This document shows, piece after piece, positions 1-9,298 of a DNA stretch of 64,000 nt. The translations under genes were made by a program, and so were the position numbers. Location: positions 62,001-126,000 of the forward strand of contig CAZRWD010000001.1 in the NCBI GenBank assembly GCA_964603785.1, read 5' to 3'. This stretch comes from CAZRWD01 sp964603785 (GTDB lineage: Bacteria; Fermentibacterota; Fermentibacteria; Fermentibacterales; Fermentibacteraceae). Within the stretch, counting starts at the first letter, position 1; each line of letters begins with the position of its first letter. The notes beneath the pieces are model-generated. The model searched no databases and had not been told where the DNA came from. It saw nothing but the letters and a program-made list of their open reading frames with translations.

Positions 1-185
1 CCGACTGGCAGGGCGGTGAAGCCTCCGCCAGCTTCGCCGGAGGTGACACCATCCGCTGCCTGAGAGGCGGCAGCTGGCTCTCGGACCCGCTCGACTGCAG
101 GTGCGCCTCGAGACTGGGGCTCGACGGCACGCTGGGCTATCCATTCGCGGGATTCCGCCTTGCCGCGGAGATCCCGGGCCCGTAG
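1..185 (+). CDS. C-terminal fragment of a formylglycine-generating-enzyme-like (SUMF1 family) protein
   Basis: The 5' part lies outside the window. The frame beginning at base 3 reads about 60 residues to TAG. It contains LRGGSW, then CRCASR, then GYPFAGFRLA, which is the usual ending of the FGE-sulfatase/SUMF1 fold (RGGSW...R.A.R...GFR.A). Family members include sulfatase-activating enzymes and many secreted or kinase-linked proteins of unknown role, so the activity cannot be assigned from this fragment. The gene ends 92 bases before the acyl-CoA ligase. Confidence 0.8.
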   Translation, partial: DWQGGEASASFAGGDTIRCLRGGSWLSDPLDCRCASRLGLDGTLGYPFAGFRLAAEIPGP

Positions 186-277
186 AGGCTTGACCTCCGC
201 ACGAGGATGGCGCAAGTATCCACCCCGAGGGGGCGTCCGCCCCTGACGGGCTTCTCCGCGACAAGGAGGGCGGTTTC

Positions 278-2026
278 GTGCAGAGAACAATTCCCGGCGG
301 CCCGCTCATCGATCCGCCCCCGTTCCGCTGCATCAGATCCATGCTCGAAAGGGCCGCGGCCCTCGACCCTGACAAGGAGGCGATAAGAGAGCCCCAGCCG
401 GACGGGACCTGGCGGTCGGTCTCCTACGGGAGCCTGAGGCGGGATGTCGAGGCGCTGGCCCGCTACCTGTCGAAGGGCGGGAGGAAGCCGGTGGTGGGGG
501 TCGTGGGCAGGAACTCCGCCGCGTGGGCGAAGGTGTACCTGGCGACCATGAGGGCCGGCGGAGTGATAGTGCCGATAGACAGGGAGCTCCCCTTCCCGGA
601 GATGAGGGCGATCCTGCACTATTCGGGGGCGGGACTGGTCTTCTTCGACTCCTCCTATGCCCAGGACTTCATCACCTCTGGCTCCGGTCACGGGAGGCCC
701 ATCGAGCACGTCGTGATGAACTCCACGGGCCCCGCAGGCTGCGCCACCCTCGAGCAGGTGCTCGCCGAGGGGGCCGGTATCCATGCCGAGCTGCCCGACG
801 AGCTCGACACGGCGGCGCCCGCGGCCATCTACTACACCTCCGGGACCATGGGCCAGGCCAAGGGCGTGGTCCTGTCGCAGGACAACATCCTCTCGGTGGT
901 CAGGCAGATGCACCAGATGGTCAGGATAGAGAGGTCGGACGTGTTCCTCTCGGTGCTCCCCATGCACCACACCTACGAGTGCAGCTGCGGTTTCCTCGGC
1001 CCGATCAGCACCGGAGCGTCCTATGTGATCTGCCGCGGCCTGAAGTACGTGGGCGAGGACATCGCAGGCTCGGGCGCCACTGTCGTCCTGAGCGTGCCAC
1101 TGATGTGGGAGGCCGTCTACCGCAAGATAATGGCGGGAATCAGAGCGAAGCCCGGCGGCAGGATGAAGTACCGCATCGGTCTGGCCCTGGCCGGGGCCGC
1201 CGGCCTCGTGGGGGCGGGGGGTGTGAGGCGCAGGCTCTTCTCTCCGGTGCACGAGAAGTTCGGAGGCAGGATAAGGTTCCTCATCTCCGGAGGAGCCGGC
1301 GTCGATCCGCTGGTCGCCCGCGGCTTCCTGAAACTGGGCTTCCAGTTCCTGCAGGGATACGGGCTCACCGAAGCCTCGCCCCTCGTGTCCGTCAACAGGC
1401 CCGGGGCCAACAGGCCCGCGTCCGTCGGCCCGCCGCTCCCCCTCGACGAGGTGCGCATCGACGACGCCGACGAGGACGGGGTGGGAGAGATCGTGGTGAG
1501 GGGTCCCAACGTGATGCTGGGCTATCACAACGATCCGGAGGAGACCGCCAGGGTCCTCTCCCCGGACGGCTGGCTCAGGACCGGCGACTTCGGCTACCTC
1601 GACGACGACGGCTTCCTCTTCATCACCGGGCGCAAGAAGAACGTGATCGTCGCCAAGAACGGCAAGAACGTCTATCCCGAGGAGATCGAGTCCAAGCTCA
1701 ACCGGTCGGACCTCGTGATGGAGTCGATGGTCTTCGGACGCGAATCCAGGACCAAGGGCGAGGAGATCTGGGTCGTCGTGGTCCCCGACATGGAGAGGCT
1801 CATAGAGCGGGCCGAGATGAAGGGCGACAGCCTCACCCCGGAGTATGCCAGGGACATGGTCTCCCGGGAGGTGAGGCACTACAACGCGTCGCAGCCCGTC
1901 TACAAGAGGGTGTCTTGCCTCATACTGCGCTCGGAGGAGCTCCCGAAGACGACGACACGGAAGATCAGGCGCAGGGATGTCCTGAAGGAAGCCGGTCTGG
2001 AGCCGGAAGCCGTCTTCAGGGTCTGA
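278..2026 (+). CDS. AMP-forming long-chain acyl-CoA synthetase (FadD-like)
   Basis: Adenylate-forming enzyme of 582 aa that should activate a fatty or aryl acid to its CoA thioester through an acyl-AMP. The P-loop YYTSGTMGQAKG lies at residues 185-196, YGLTEASP at 361-368, TGD at 435-437 and GRKKNVIVAKNGKNVYPEEIE near 451-471. Lys562 sits in the C-terminal KTTTRKIRR segment, where the catalytic lysine is expected. Length and the NGKNVYPEE motif fit long-chain fatty acid ligases better than acetyl-CoA synthetase. The GTG start has AAGGAGGG seven bases upstream. The next gene begins 8 bases after the stop, suggesting co-transcription with envelope genes. Substrate is not readable from sequence. 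Confidence 0.93.
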   Translation: MQRTIPGGPLIDPPPFRCIRSMLERAAALDPDKEAIREPQPDGTWRSVSYGSLRRDVEALARYLSKGGRKPVVGVVGRNSAAWAKVYLATMRAGGVIVPIDRELPFPEMRAILHYSGAGLVFFDSSYAQDFITSGSGHGRPIEHVVMNSTGPAGCATLEQVLAEGAGIHAELPDELDTAAPAAIYYTSGTMGQAKGVVLSQDNILSVVRQMHQMVRIERSDVFLSVLPMHHTYECSCGFLGPISTGASYVICRGLKYVGEDIAGSGATVVLSVPLMWEAVYRKIMAGIRAKPGGRMKYRIGLALAGAAGLVGAGGVRRRLFSPVHEKFGGRIRFLISGGAGVDPLVARGFLKLGFQFLQGYGLTEASPLVSVNRPGANRPASVGPPLPLDEVRIDDADEDGVGEIVVRGPNVMLGYHNDPEETARVLSPDGWLRTGDFGYLDDDGFLFITGRKKNVIVAKNGKNVYPEEIESKLNRSDLVMESMVFGRESRTKGEEIWVVVVPDMERLIERAEMKGDSLTPEYARDMVSREVRHYNASQPVYKRVSCLILRSEELPKTTTRKIRRRDVLKEAGLEPEAVFRV

Positions 2027-2033
2027 AGGGGCA

Positions 2034-3629
2034 TTGAACCTCGAACGCATGTCCCGACCCTCCAGTGCGGGCTGGCTGACGGCCGCCGCCGTGGCGGTCC
2101 TGGGAATCCTCGCCGTCCTCTCGTGGCAGAAGAGCCTGACCGGAGACGAAGCCCTCACCGTGGCTCTCGCGCGCAGCTCCTTCTCCGACATGACGCGCAC
2201 CGTCGCCGTCGAGAGCCACGTGCCGGGCTACTACGCGCTGATGTGGCTGTGGGTCAGGCTTTTCGGCCACACCCTGCCATCCCTCAGGATCCTCGCGTTC
2301 CTGCCGGTCGCCGCGCTGCTCCTCGTGGCCGGCGGGCTCCACCGCAGGCATCTGCCGATCATCCTCGCCGCGAGCCCGTTCCTGCTCCATCTCGGGGTCG
2401 AGCTCAGGATGTACGGCCTCCTGGCGGCCCTCTCCGCGGGCATCCTCCTGACGATGCAGGCGATCGACCGGCAGTTCACACGCAGGCGGTTCGCCCTGCT
2501 GGCGGCCCTCTGCATCGCCGCCGTCTGGACGCACCACTTCGGCTGGCCCGCCGTGGCCGCCTCGGCCGTGCTCCTCCTGATGCGGAGGCGCAGGCTGGAA
2601 GCCCTCCTCCTGACGGCCATCGTTGTCGCGAGCTACATCCCATGGGCGCCGAACATCCTGAGGCAGGCCGCCCGCTTCGGGCCGGCGGCCGACGGGGGTG
2701 CGGCGGACCTGGCCCGGACGGCCTCCATCCCCGAGATGGTCCTCGGCATCCCGTTCTCGATCGCCGGGACCCTCCTGCGCTTCTCGGCCGGCACCGCGGC
2801 CTTCAGCTTCGAGCAGTTCTCGGTGAGGGCGGTGACGCCCTGGACGGCAGCCGGGCTGGTCCTGGCGGCCCTGTTCGCGACCGCGGCCCTGAGGGGGCTC
2901 AGGAAGGCTTTCGCACCCGCCGTCCTCCTGCTCTGTCTCGTCATGGTGCCGGTGAGCCTCCTGCGACCCTCGGCCAGACACTTCTCTCTGGCCTTCCCGG
3001 CATTCGCACTCATTGCGGCATCCGGGCTCGACCGACCCGGACGCCTTTCGGGCATCCTCCGCACTGCGGTCCCCCTGCTCTCCCTCGTCATGTGCGTTCC
3101 GTTCATCATGCGCTCCACGCTTCCCCAGCGGTGCACCTTCGACCGTGACCTCAGGGAGGCCGCGATCGTCGCCGGGACGACGGCCAGGGCCGAGGGCGCG
3201 GACATCCTGGTGTACCTCGACAACCACTCGACCCTGGCCGTCCTGTACCACCTCGAGGACGAGGGCTTCGGGGACGTGGCCGTCAGGCATCCGCACGAGG
3301 AGCACTGGCGCTCCGACGGCCTCGTCTACATGACGCCCGAGGACATACTGGCCTTCCTGATGCAGGACACGGGCGTGGCGATCTCGAGGCTGCGCACCGG
3401 CGACGGACCCTTCGTGATCCTGGCCAACGACCCCAGGGAGGCCAGGGGGCCTTCATGGGGCGGGGAGAACCGGATAGTAGGCAGGGGAAGCGACACCGTC
3501 GCGGACGAGGACCTGTACGATGTGCTCTCCTCGACGGGCAGCGTGATCGAGCTGGATCTGCCGTCCAGCGAAGGGCCGTTCTCCGCCTTCCTGGTGACCC
3601 CGTCCGCCGGGGGCGGGGGCGGCGGATGA
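2034..3629 (+). CDS. GT39/ArnT-like polytopic membrane glycosyltransferase
   Basis: About 531 aa with roughly ten hydrophobic segments. Near the N-terminus TGDEALT and ESHVPGYYALMWLW resemble the first periplasmic loop of the dolichyl-phosphate-mannose/ArnT (PMT_2) superfamily, whose acidic residues bind the polyprenyl-phosphate sugar. ELRMYGL is also typical. It probably moves a sugar from a lipid carrier to an envelope acceptor. The C-terminal 120 residues are soluble and glycine-rich at the end. The start is uncertain: TTG 2034 follows AAGGGG closely, and ATG 2049 is an alternative five codons in. Its stop overlaps the next start (ATGA), so the flippase is translationally coupled. Confidence 0.8.
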   Translation: MNLERMSRPSSAGWLTAAAVAVLGILAVLSWQKSLTGDEALTVALARSSFSDMTRTVAVESHVPGYYALMWLWVRLFGHTLPSLRILAFLPVAALLLVAGGLHRRHLPIILAASPFLLHLGVELRMYGLLAALSAGILLTMQAIDRQFTRRRFALLAALCIAAVWTHHFGWPAVAASAVLLLMRRRRLEALLLTAIVVASYIPWAPNILRQAARFGPAADGGAADLARTASIPEMVLGIPFSIAGTLLRFSAGTAAFSFEQFSVRAVTPWTAAGLVLAALFATAALRGLRKAFAPAVLLLCLVMVPVSLLRPSARHFSLAFPAFALIAASGLDRPGRLSGILRTAVPLLSLVMCVPFIMRSTLPQRCTFDRDLREAAIVAGTTARAEGADILVYLDNHSTLAVLYHLEDEGFGDVAVRHPHEEHWRSDGLVYMTPEDILAFLMQDTGVAISRLRTGDGPFVILANDPREARGPSWGGENRIVGRGSDTVADEDLYDVLSSTGSVIELDLPSSEGPFSAFLVTPSAGGGGGG

Positions 3630-5140
3630 CCGCGGGAGCACCGGAAGGGTCTGCGAGCCCGGTTCGCAACAGCAGCCTCTACGCCCTGGGGCAGCTAGCC
3701 TCCAAGGGGTCCTTCCTGGTCTCAATGATGCTGTACTCCAGATACCTCGCCGACGATTCCTTCGGCGCCCTGCTGCTGTGCATCTCAATCGGCCAGATCT
3801 TCTTCTTCATGGCGGACATGGGGGTGAGCCTGCTGGTCAACCGCACGATCAGCACGGTCCGCGACGGAATGAGACCTCTGATCGGGGTGTCCCTCGACCT
3901 CCGCCTCGCCATGTCCGCCGCCTCCTTCGTCCTGGTCACGGCATTCGCGATCGCGGCCTTCCCCGGAGTGGTCCGGAGCGGGATGCTGCCTTTGATACTC
4001 CTTTTCCACGCCCTCGAAGCCTTCTCGGAGCTCGGCTTCTCGGTGTTCCGTGCCCTCGAGAGGGGAGCGGCGGAGTGCTCGGCCAGGATCGCCTCGGGAC
4101 TCGTCTCAGTGGCGGGCGCCGGGCTCGTGAGCCTGCTGGACCTCGGCCCGATCGCAGCCTCCTCGGTCTACGTGGCGAGGGGTGCGGTAGGCCTGGCCCT
4201 GGTGCTCGCCGCGATGTCGCGGGGCGGCCTCCTCGGCGGGGAGCCGTCGAGCGACCGGCTCTCCCGTGCGCGGATCCTGCTCGGCAGGGCCGTTCCCCTG
4301 GGTCTGCTCGGCATGGCGATGGTCCTGCACCAGAGGGTCGATTCGCTGTACCTGGGGGGCATCCTCGGCGAGACTGCCGTGGGCGCATTCCAGGAATGCT
4401 ACAGGCTGCTCGACTCGCTGGTCCTGATAATCACCCCCACGCTGCTCCCCGGAGCCCTCTTCCCGGGCCTCTGCAGGGCCTTCAGGGAAGGCGGCGAAGC
4501 TCTCCGCGGAAGGTTCCGCAGGATTTCCGCGCTCGTCGGCATGCTCTCGGTGACCATCGCCTCCACGCTGCTCTCGGCCGGGCTCGAACTGCCCGGGCTG
4601 GTCTGGGGGGGCGACTTCCTCCGGTCGATCCCGCGCGGCGAGTTCCTGCTCTGCTACAACCTCGTCTCGACGAGCATCGTGCCCGTGTTCCACATGAACT
4701 TCCTCCTCGCCTCGATGCTCGCGGCCGGGCTCGAGCGCCGGGCGCTCCTCGTCTCCCTCGCCGGGCTGGCCGCCCTCACGGCCGTCGACCTGTACGCGAT
4801 ACCGCGCATAGGCACGGCCGGGGCCGCCCTCGGGCTCCTGGTCTCATCGGTCGTCCTCTGCGCGGGCATGCTGGCCGGCCTGAGCCGGACCGGCCGGCTG
4901 GGCTTCGCCGGGAGCCTGCTCAGGCCGACCGCCGTCGCCCTCGTCTCCGCCCTGGTCCACTTCACCCTGTCGGGCGTCCTCCCCTGGCTGCCCAGGAGCC
5001 TCGCCGTGCTGGCGTCCGGAGCGGGCATGATGCTGCTGGACATGAGACTGCACAAGGACTGGTGGCGGTTCCTCCACGAGCGGACGGTCCTGCGGGACGA
5101 GTCGTGCGAGGTTCGGGGGCCATCCCCTCACGACATGTAG
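3626..5140 (+). CDS. Wzx/MATE-like lipid or polysaccharide flippase
   Basis: About 504 aa with 12-14 predicted membrane segments and very few charged loops, the layout of the MVF/MOP flippase superfamily (O-antigen flippases, MurJ, RfbX). ATG 3626 overlaps the stop of the preceding GT39-like gene. It would move a lipid-linked glycan across the inner membrane. With the acyl-CoA ligase and the glycosyltransferase it forms an envelope glycan group. No residue shows the cargo. The last 25 residues form a soluble charged tail. Confidence 0.85.
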   Translation: MTAGAPEGSASPVRNSSLYALGQLASKGSFLVSMMLYSRYLADDSFGALLLCISIGQIFFFMADMGVSLLVNRTISTVRDGMRPLIGVSLDLRLAMSAASFVLVTAFAIAAFPGVVRSGMLPLILLFHALEAFSELGFSVFRALERGAAECSARIASGLVSVAGAGLVSLLDLGPIAASSVYVARGAVGLALVLAAMSRGGLLGGEPSSDRLSRARILLGRAVPLGLLGMAMVLHQRVDSLYLGGILGETAVGAFQECYRLLDSLVLIITPTLLPGALFPGLCRAFREGGEALRGRFRRISALVGMLSVTIASTLLSAGLELPGLVWGGDFLRSIPRGEFLLCYNLVSTSIVPVFHMNFLLASMLAAGLERRALLVSLAGLAALTAVDLYAIPRIGTAGAALGLLVSSVVLCAGMLAGLSRTGRLGFAGSLLRPTAVALVSALVHFTLSGVLPWLPRSLAVLASGAGMMLLDMRLHKDWWRFLHERTVLRDESCEVRGPSPHDM

Positions 5141-5195
5141 TAGTCCCGCGGGAGTCATGCACATCATGTTGCGCCTCGCGCTCCCGGCTGCATGT

Positions 5196-5204
5196 TGGTA
5201 TACT
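5196..5204 (+). promoter_or_regulatory. Extended -10 promoter of the topoisomerase operon
   Basis: TGGTATACT matches the extended -10 form TGnTATAAT. No good -35 lies 16-18 bases upstream, as expected for an extended -10 promoter. It would start transcription near 5211, giving a 5' leader of about 40 bases before ATG 5253. Confidence 0.5.
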
Positions 5205-5252
5205 ACCGGCGGTCGACGGTACGCCTGAAACAACAACATGTCGTGGAGCGCC

Positions 5253-7064
5253 ATGGATCCTGCTGAGACACCGACCGGGCAGGCATACGACGAGAGCAAG
5301 GTCAGGACGCTCTCGTCGGTGGAGCACATCAGGCTGCGCACGGGCATGTACATCGGCCGCCTCGGCGACGGCAGCCATTCGGACGACGGCATCTACGTCC
5401 TCCTCAAGGAGGTGGTCGACAACGCCGTCGACGAGTTCATAATGGGCTTCGGCCGGCGCATCACGGTAAGGTGCGACGGGCGAAGCTGCTCGGTGCGCGA
5501 CTGGGGCAGGGGCATACCCCTCGGCAAGCTCGCCGACTGCGTCTCGGTGATAAACACCGGGGCCAAGTACAACACGGACGTCTTCCAGTTCAGCGTCGGC
5601 CTCAACGGGGTTGGCGCGAAGGCCGTGAATGCCCTCTCGGAGTCCTTCCGCGTAGTCACGCACAGGGACGGGGAGTTCCGCGAGGTGGTCTACTCCAGGG
5701 GGGAGCCCGTCTCCGACAGCACCGGTCCGACGACAGAGAAGAACGGGACGCTCGTCGAGTTCACCCCCGATCCCGGCATCTTCCCCGGCTACCAGTTCAG
5801 GGAGGACTTCCTGGCCCACAGGGCGCGACACTACGCCTACCTCAACGCCGGGCTGAAGATCGTCCTGAACGGGACCTCCTTCTCGTCCGAGGAGGGCCTG
5901 AGGGACCTCCTGGCCGACGAGGCCGGCGACTCGGCCCTCTACCCCCCGCTCTTCTTCAGGGAGCGCACCCTCGAGTTCGCGCTGACCCACACCAACGACT
6001 TCGGCGAGCGCTACATGTCCTTCGCGAACGGCCAGTACACCAGCGCGGGCGGGACACACCTCTCGGCCTTCAAGGAGGGCGTGCTGAAGGGTGTCAATTC
6101 CTTCTCAGGCAGGAACTATTCACCCGAGGACATCCGCGAGGGCATAATCGGCGTGGTGGCCGTCCGGCTGCAGGACCCCGTCTTCGAGTCACAGACCAAG
6201 ACCCGCCTCGGCAACACCGAGATCCGCGCCCCGCTCGTCAACCGCATCAGGCAGGAGGTCGAGCAGTTCCTGCACCGCAACCCGTCCGTCGCCGAATCCC
6301 TTCTGGCCAAGGTGCAGGTGAACATGGCCATCCGCACCGAGCTGCAGAGCGTCAGGAAGAAGGCCAGGGAGCGGGCTAAGAAGGTCGCGATCAGGATCCC
6401 CAGCCTGCGGGACTGCCGGATACACCTCGGCGACGACGATCCAAGGGCAGAGGAGAGCACGATCTTCATCACCGAGGGGCAGAGCGCCTCCGGCAGCATC
6501 GTGGCCTGCCGCGACGTGAACACCCAGGCGGTGTTCTCGCTGAGGGGCAAGCCCCTCAACTGCTTCGGCCTGAAGCGCGACACCCTCTACTCGAACGAGG
6601 AGATGTACAACATCATGCAGGCCCTCGACATCGAGGCGGGGGCGGAGGGTCTCCGGTACAACCGCATCGTCCTCGCAACCGACGCCGACGTAGACGGCAT
6701 GCATATACGCAATCTCCTCCTCACGCTCTTCCTGCACTTCTTCGAGGGCATCGTCCTGGACAGCCACCTGTTCATCCTCGAGACGCCGCTCTTCCGCGTG
6801 CGCAACCGGAAGGAGACCGTCTACTGCTACTCGCCGGCTGAGAGGGATGCGGCCCTCTCCAGGCTCGGCAGGGGGGCCGAGATCACGAGGTTCAAGGGCC
6901 TGGGCGAGATCTCCCCGGGCGAGTTCGGCAGGTTCGTCGGACCCGACATGAGGCTCGTCCCAGTGAACATCTCGAGGCTGAAGGAAGTCCCGGGGATGCT
7001 CGAGTTCTTCATGGGCAGGAACACTCCGGAGAGGCGCGGCTTCATAGTGGAGAACCTCAGGTGA
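5253..7064 (+). CDS. parE: DNA topoisomerase IV subunit B (GyrB/ParE family)
   Basis: ATPase subunit of a type IIA topoisomerase that relaxes and decatenates DNA with the A subunit encoded next. The N-terminal GHKL region has RTGMYIG and EVVDNAVDE, followed by NGVGAKAVNALSE. The TOPRIM part has TEGQSASGSI, SLRGKPLN and DADVDGMHIR. At about 603 aa it lacks the long GyrB insert. The QAVFSLRGKPLN segment resembles Bacteroidetes topoisomerase IV, but gyrase cannot be excluded. The usual EGDSA motif reads EGQSA. I chose ATG 5253, which has GGAG just upstream; ATG 5238 adds five residues but has no ribosome site. The stop overlaps the next GTG (GTGA). Confidence 0.9.
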   Translation: MDPAETPTGQAYDESKVRTLSSVEHIRLRTGMYIGRLGDGSHSDDGIYVLLKEVVDNAVDEFIMGFGRRITVRCDGRSCSVRDWGRGIPLGKLADCVSVINTGAKYNTDVFQFSVGLNGVGAKAVNALSESFRVVTHRDGEFREVVYSRGEPVSDSTGPTTEKNGTLVEFTPDPGIFPGYQFREDFLAHRARHYAYLNAGLKIVLNGTSFSSEEGLRDLLADEAGDSALYPPLFFRERTLEFALTHTNDFGERYMSFANGQYTSAGGTHLSAFKEGVLKGVNSFSGRNYSPEDIREGIIGVVAVRLQDPVFESQTKTRLGNTEIRAPLVNRIRQEVEQFLHRNPSVAESLLAKVQVNMAIRTELQSVRKKARERAKKVAIRIPSLRDCRIHLGDDDPRAEESTIFITEGQSASGSIVACRDVNTQAVFSLRGKPLNCFGLKRDTLYSNEEMYNIMQALDIEAGAEGLRYNRIVLATDADVDGMHIRNLLLTLFLHFFEGIVLDSHLFILETPLFRVRNRKETVYCYSPAERDAALSRLGRGAEITRFKGLGEISPGEFGRFVGPDMRLVPVNISRLKEVPGMLEFFMGRNTPERRGFIVENLR

Positions 7065-9253
7065 GCGACACCCCCCTCAGGAGCCTCTTCCAGGACAACT
7101 TCCTGGAGTACGCCTCCTACGTGATAAAGGACCGGGCCATCCCGGACGCCGCCGACGGGCTGAAGCCCGTTCAGCGGCGCATCCTCTGGAGCCTCAGGGA
7201 GCTCGACGACGGCAGGTTCAACAAGGTGGCCAACGTCATAGGCCACTGCATGAGGTACCATCCCCACGGCGACCAGTCCATAGGCGACGCCCTGGTGACC
7301 CTGGCCAACCGCGGCTACTTCATAGACAGGCAGGGCAACTTCGGGAACATGATAACCGGAGACGAGGCCTCCGCCCCCAGGTACATCGAGTGCCGTCTGA
7401 CCGATCTCGCGAGGGAGACCCTCTTCGACGACAGGGTGACGGAGTTCGTCGACAGCTATGACGGCCGCAACCGCGAGCCCGTGCTCCTCCCGGCGAAGAT
7501 ACCCGTCCTGCTGCTGCTGGGTGCCGAGGGCATAGCGGTCGGCATGTCCACGAGGATACTTCCGCACAACTTCTGCGAGGTCATCCAGGCCCAGATCGCC
7601 CTGATACGCGGCAGGAGGGTGCAGCTCTACCCGGACTTCCCGCAGGGCGGCAGCATCGACGTCTCGGCATGGGACGACGGCAGGGGCAGGATCCGCAACC
7701 GCGCGACCATAGAGAAGAGAAAGGGGCTCAAGAAGCTCGTCATCCGGGAGATCCCCTGGGGCACGACCACGGAGGGGCTGATAGCCTCCGTCGAGAACGC
7801 CGCCCGGAAGGGGAAGGTCAAGATCTCCTCGATCGACGACTTCACCTCCGGCACGGTGGAGATCGAGCTCACCCTCGCCAGGGGGGCCGAGCCGGACGAC
7901 ACCATCAAGCAGCTGTACGCGCATACGGACTGCGAGCTGACCCACACCTCGAACATGGTCGTGATAAGGGACGGCACGCCCGTCGAGGCAACGGTCACCG
8001 AGCTCCTGCAGCACTCCACCGACCTGCTCCTGGACATCCTCGGGCGCGAGCTGGAGCTGGACCTGCGCGACCTGCGGGAGCGCCTGAGGTGGATGACCCT
8101 CGAACAGGTCTTCATAGAGAACCGCGTCTACAAGGGGATCGAGGAGAAGTCCACCTTCGAGGCCGTGCAGGAGGCGGTGAGGAGGGGGATGGCAGCGCAC
8201 CTGGAGGGTGCGGAGCTGTCCGACGCCGATGTCGAGAAGCTGCTGGCCATAAGGATCAGGCGCATATCCCGCTTCGACATCGACGCCCATGTCGCCGAGA
8301 TGGGCGGGATAAGGACCAGGATCGGCGAGATCGAGGCTCATCTCGGGGATCTCCGCAGGTACGCAGCCGGCTGGCTCACCGCCCTCCTGAGGAAGTACGG
8401 CAAACCCTTCCCCAGGCTCACCAGGATAGAGTCGCTGAGCGAGATAGACATCAAGCAGGTGAGCCTCCGCAACCTCAGGGTGGGATGGGACAGGCAGGCC
8501 GGGTTCGTCGGGACTGCCGTGAAGGGCGACGCGGTCTTCGAGGCATCCGAGTACGACCGGATAGCCGTCTTCCACTCGACCGGGTCCTACAGGCTGCTGC
8601 CGATGGCCGAGAAGCACTTCATAGACGGGGATGTAGCCTACTGCGGCATCCAGGACAGGGACCGCGTGTTCACGGCCGTGTACAGGCACATGGGCACGCG
8701 CGTCGCCTATGCCAAGAGGTTCCGGATCGAGAGCTACATCATGGAGAAGGAGTACGCCTTCATGCCCTCCGATGCCGAGCTCCTGGTGCTCACCGACTCG
8801 TCCTCCGGGGAGCTCGAGGCCTGGTTCGAGCGCCGGAAGAGGATGCGCACCAGGAAGGACTCCGTCCCGATAATCGAAGTGCCGGTCAAGGGGGTCGCGG
8901 CGAGGGGGGTCCGCCTCGGCGGCGGCAGGGCCGTGAGCAGTGCACGGCTCATCCTGCCCGCGGAGGACGAGCCTGCCACGGGACCGGACACCCCCGTCGG
9001 GGAGGCCGGCGGAGCCGGCGGGTCAGCCCCGCCGGCCGACAGTGTCCGGGATGTGCCGGAACCCGCAGCGGAAGATCATGTAGACCCCTCGGAACCCCCC
9101 GCCGATCAGGGCGGGATCCGCGAGGATCCGCCCGCGATGCCCTCCCGATCGATGGAGGACATCCTGCGCGATGTCGAGACGCTCAAGGAGCGTTCGTCCG
9201 AAGCTCTCAGGAAGGCCGAGGACGAAGTCCAGCCGGACCTGTTCGGCGGATGA
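7061..9253 (+). CDS. parC: DNA topoisomerase IV subunit A (GyrA/ParC family)
   Basis: Breakage-reunion subunit, 730 aa. IPDAADGLKPVQRRILW and YHPHGDQSIGDAL are family signatures. The catalytic tyrosine is Y108 in SAPRYIECRLT, matching the APRYIE form of Bacteroidetes-type topoisomerase IV. After the coiled-coil and tower region, the canonical six GyrA-box propeller is not obvious: only a short C-terminal domain is present. Residues about 640-705 are a proline/acid-rich linker, followed by a 25-residue helical tail ending QPDLFGG. The lack of a GyrA box favours topoisomerase IV over gyrase. GTG start overlaps the B-subunit stop. Confidence 0.9.
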   Translation: MSDTPLRSLFQDNFLEYASYVIKDRAIPDAADGLKPVQRRILWSLRELDDGRFNKVANVIGHCMRYHPHGDQSIGDALVTLANRGYFIDRQGNFGNMITGDEASAPRYIECRLTDLARETLFDDRVTEFVDSYDGRNREPVLLPAKIPVLLLLGAEGIAVGMSTRILPHNFCEVIQAQIALIRGRRVQLYPDFPQGGSIDVSAWDDGRGRIRNRATIEKRKGLKKLVIREIPWGTTTEGLIASVENAARKGKVKISSIDDFTSGTVEIELTLARGAEPDDTIKQLYAHTDCELTHTSNMVVIRDGTPVEATVTELLQHSTDLLLDILGRELELDLRDLRERLRWMTLEQVFIENRVYKGIEEKSTFEAVQEAVRRGMAAHLEGAELSDADVEKLLAIRIRRISRFDIDAHVAEMGGIRTRIGEIEAHLGDLRRYAAGWLTALLRKYGKPFPRLTRIESLSEIDIKQVSLRNLRVGWDRQAGFVGTAVKGDAVFEASEYDRIAVFHSTGSYRLLPMAEKHFIDGDVAYCGIQDRDRVFTAVYRHMGTRVAYAKRFRIESYIMEKEYAFMPSDAELLVLTDSSSGELEAWFERRKRMRTRKDSVPIIEVPVKGVAARGVRLGGGRAVSSARLILPAEDEPATGPDTPVGEAGGAGGSAPPADSVRDVPEPAAEDHVDPSEPPADQGGIREDPPAMPSRSMEDILRDVETLKERSSEALRKAEDEVQPDLFGG

Positions 9254-9257
9254 GCGA

Positions 9258-9283
9258 AGGCCCCGGTCCCGTCGCCGGGGCCT
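9258..9283. terminator. Hairpin between convergent genes
   Basis: AGGCCCCGG and CCGGGGCCT form a perfect 9-bp stem with an 8-base loop, between the ends of parC (plus) and the secreted thioredoxin-like gene (minus). No T-run follows on either side, so it may block or stabilise both transcripts rather than act as a classical intrinsic terminator. Confidence 0.55.
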
Positions 9284-9298
9284 CCGGTGCACCTGCCC

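Noticed and set aside
137..2200. Long open frame antisense to the acyl-CoA ligase (and similar ones at 6827-8689 and 30755-31945, minus strand)
   Set aside because: Made of His/Arg/Gly/Pro-rich low-complexity translation with no ribosome site, lying opposite genes with clear motifs. This is the usual by-product of high GC.
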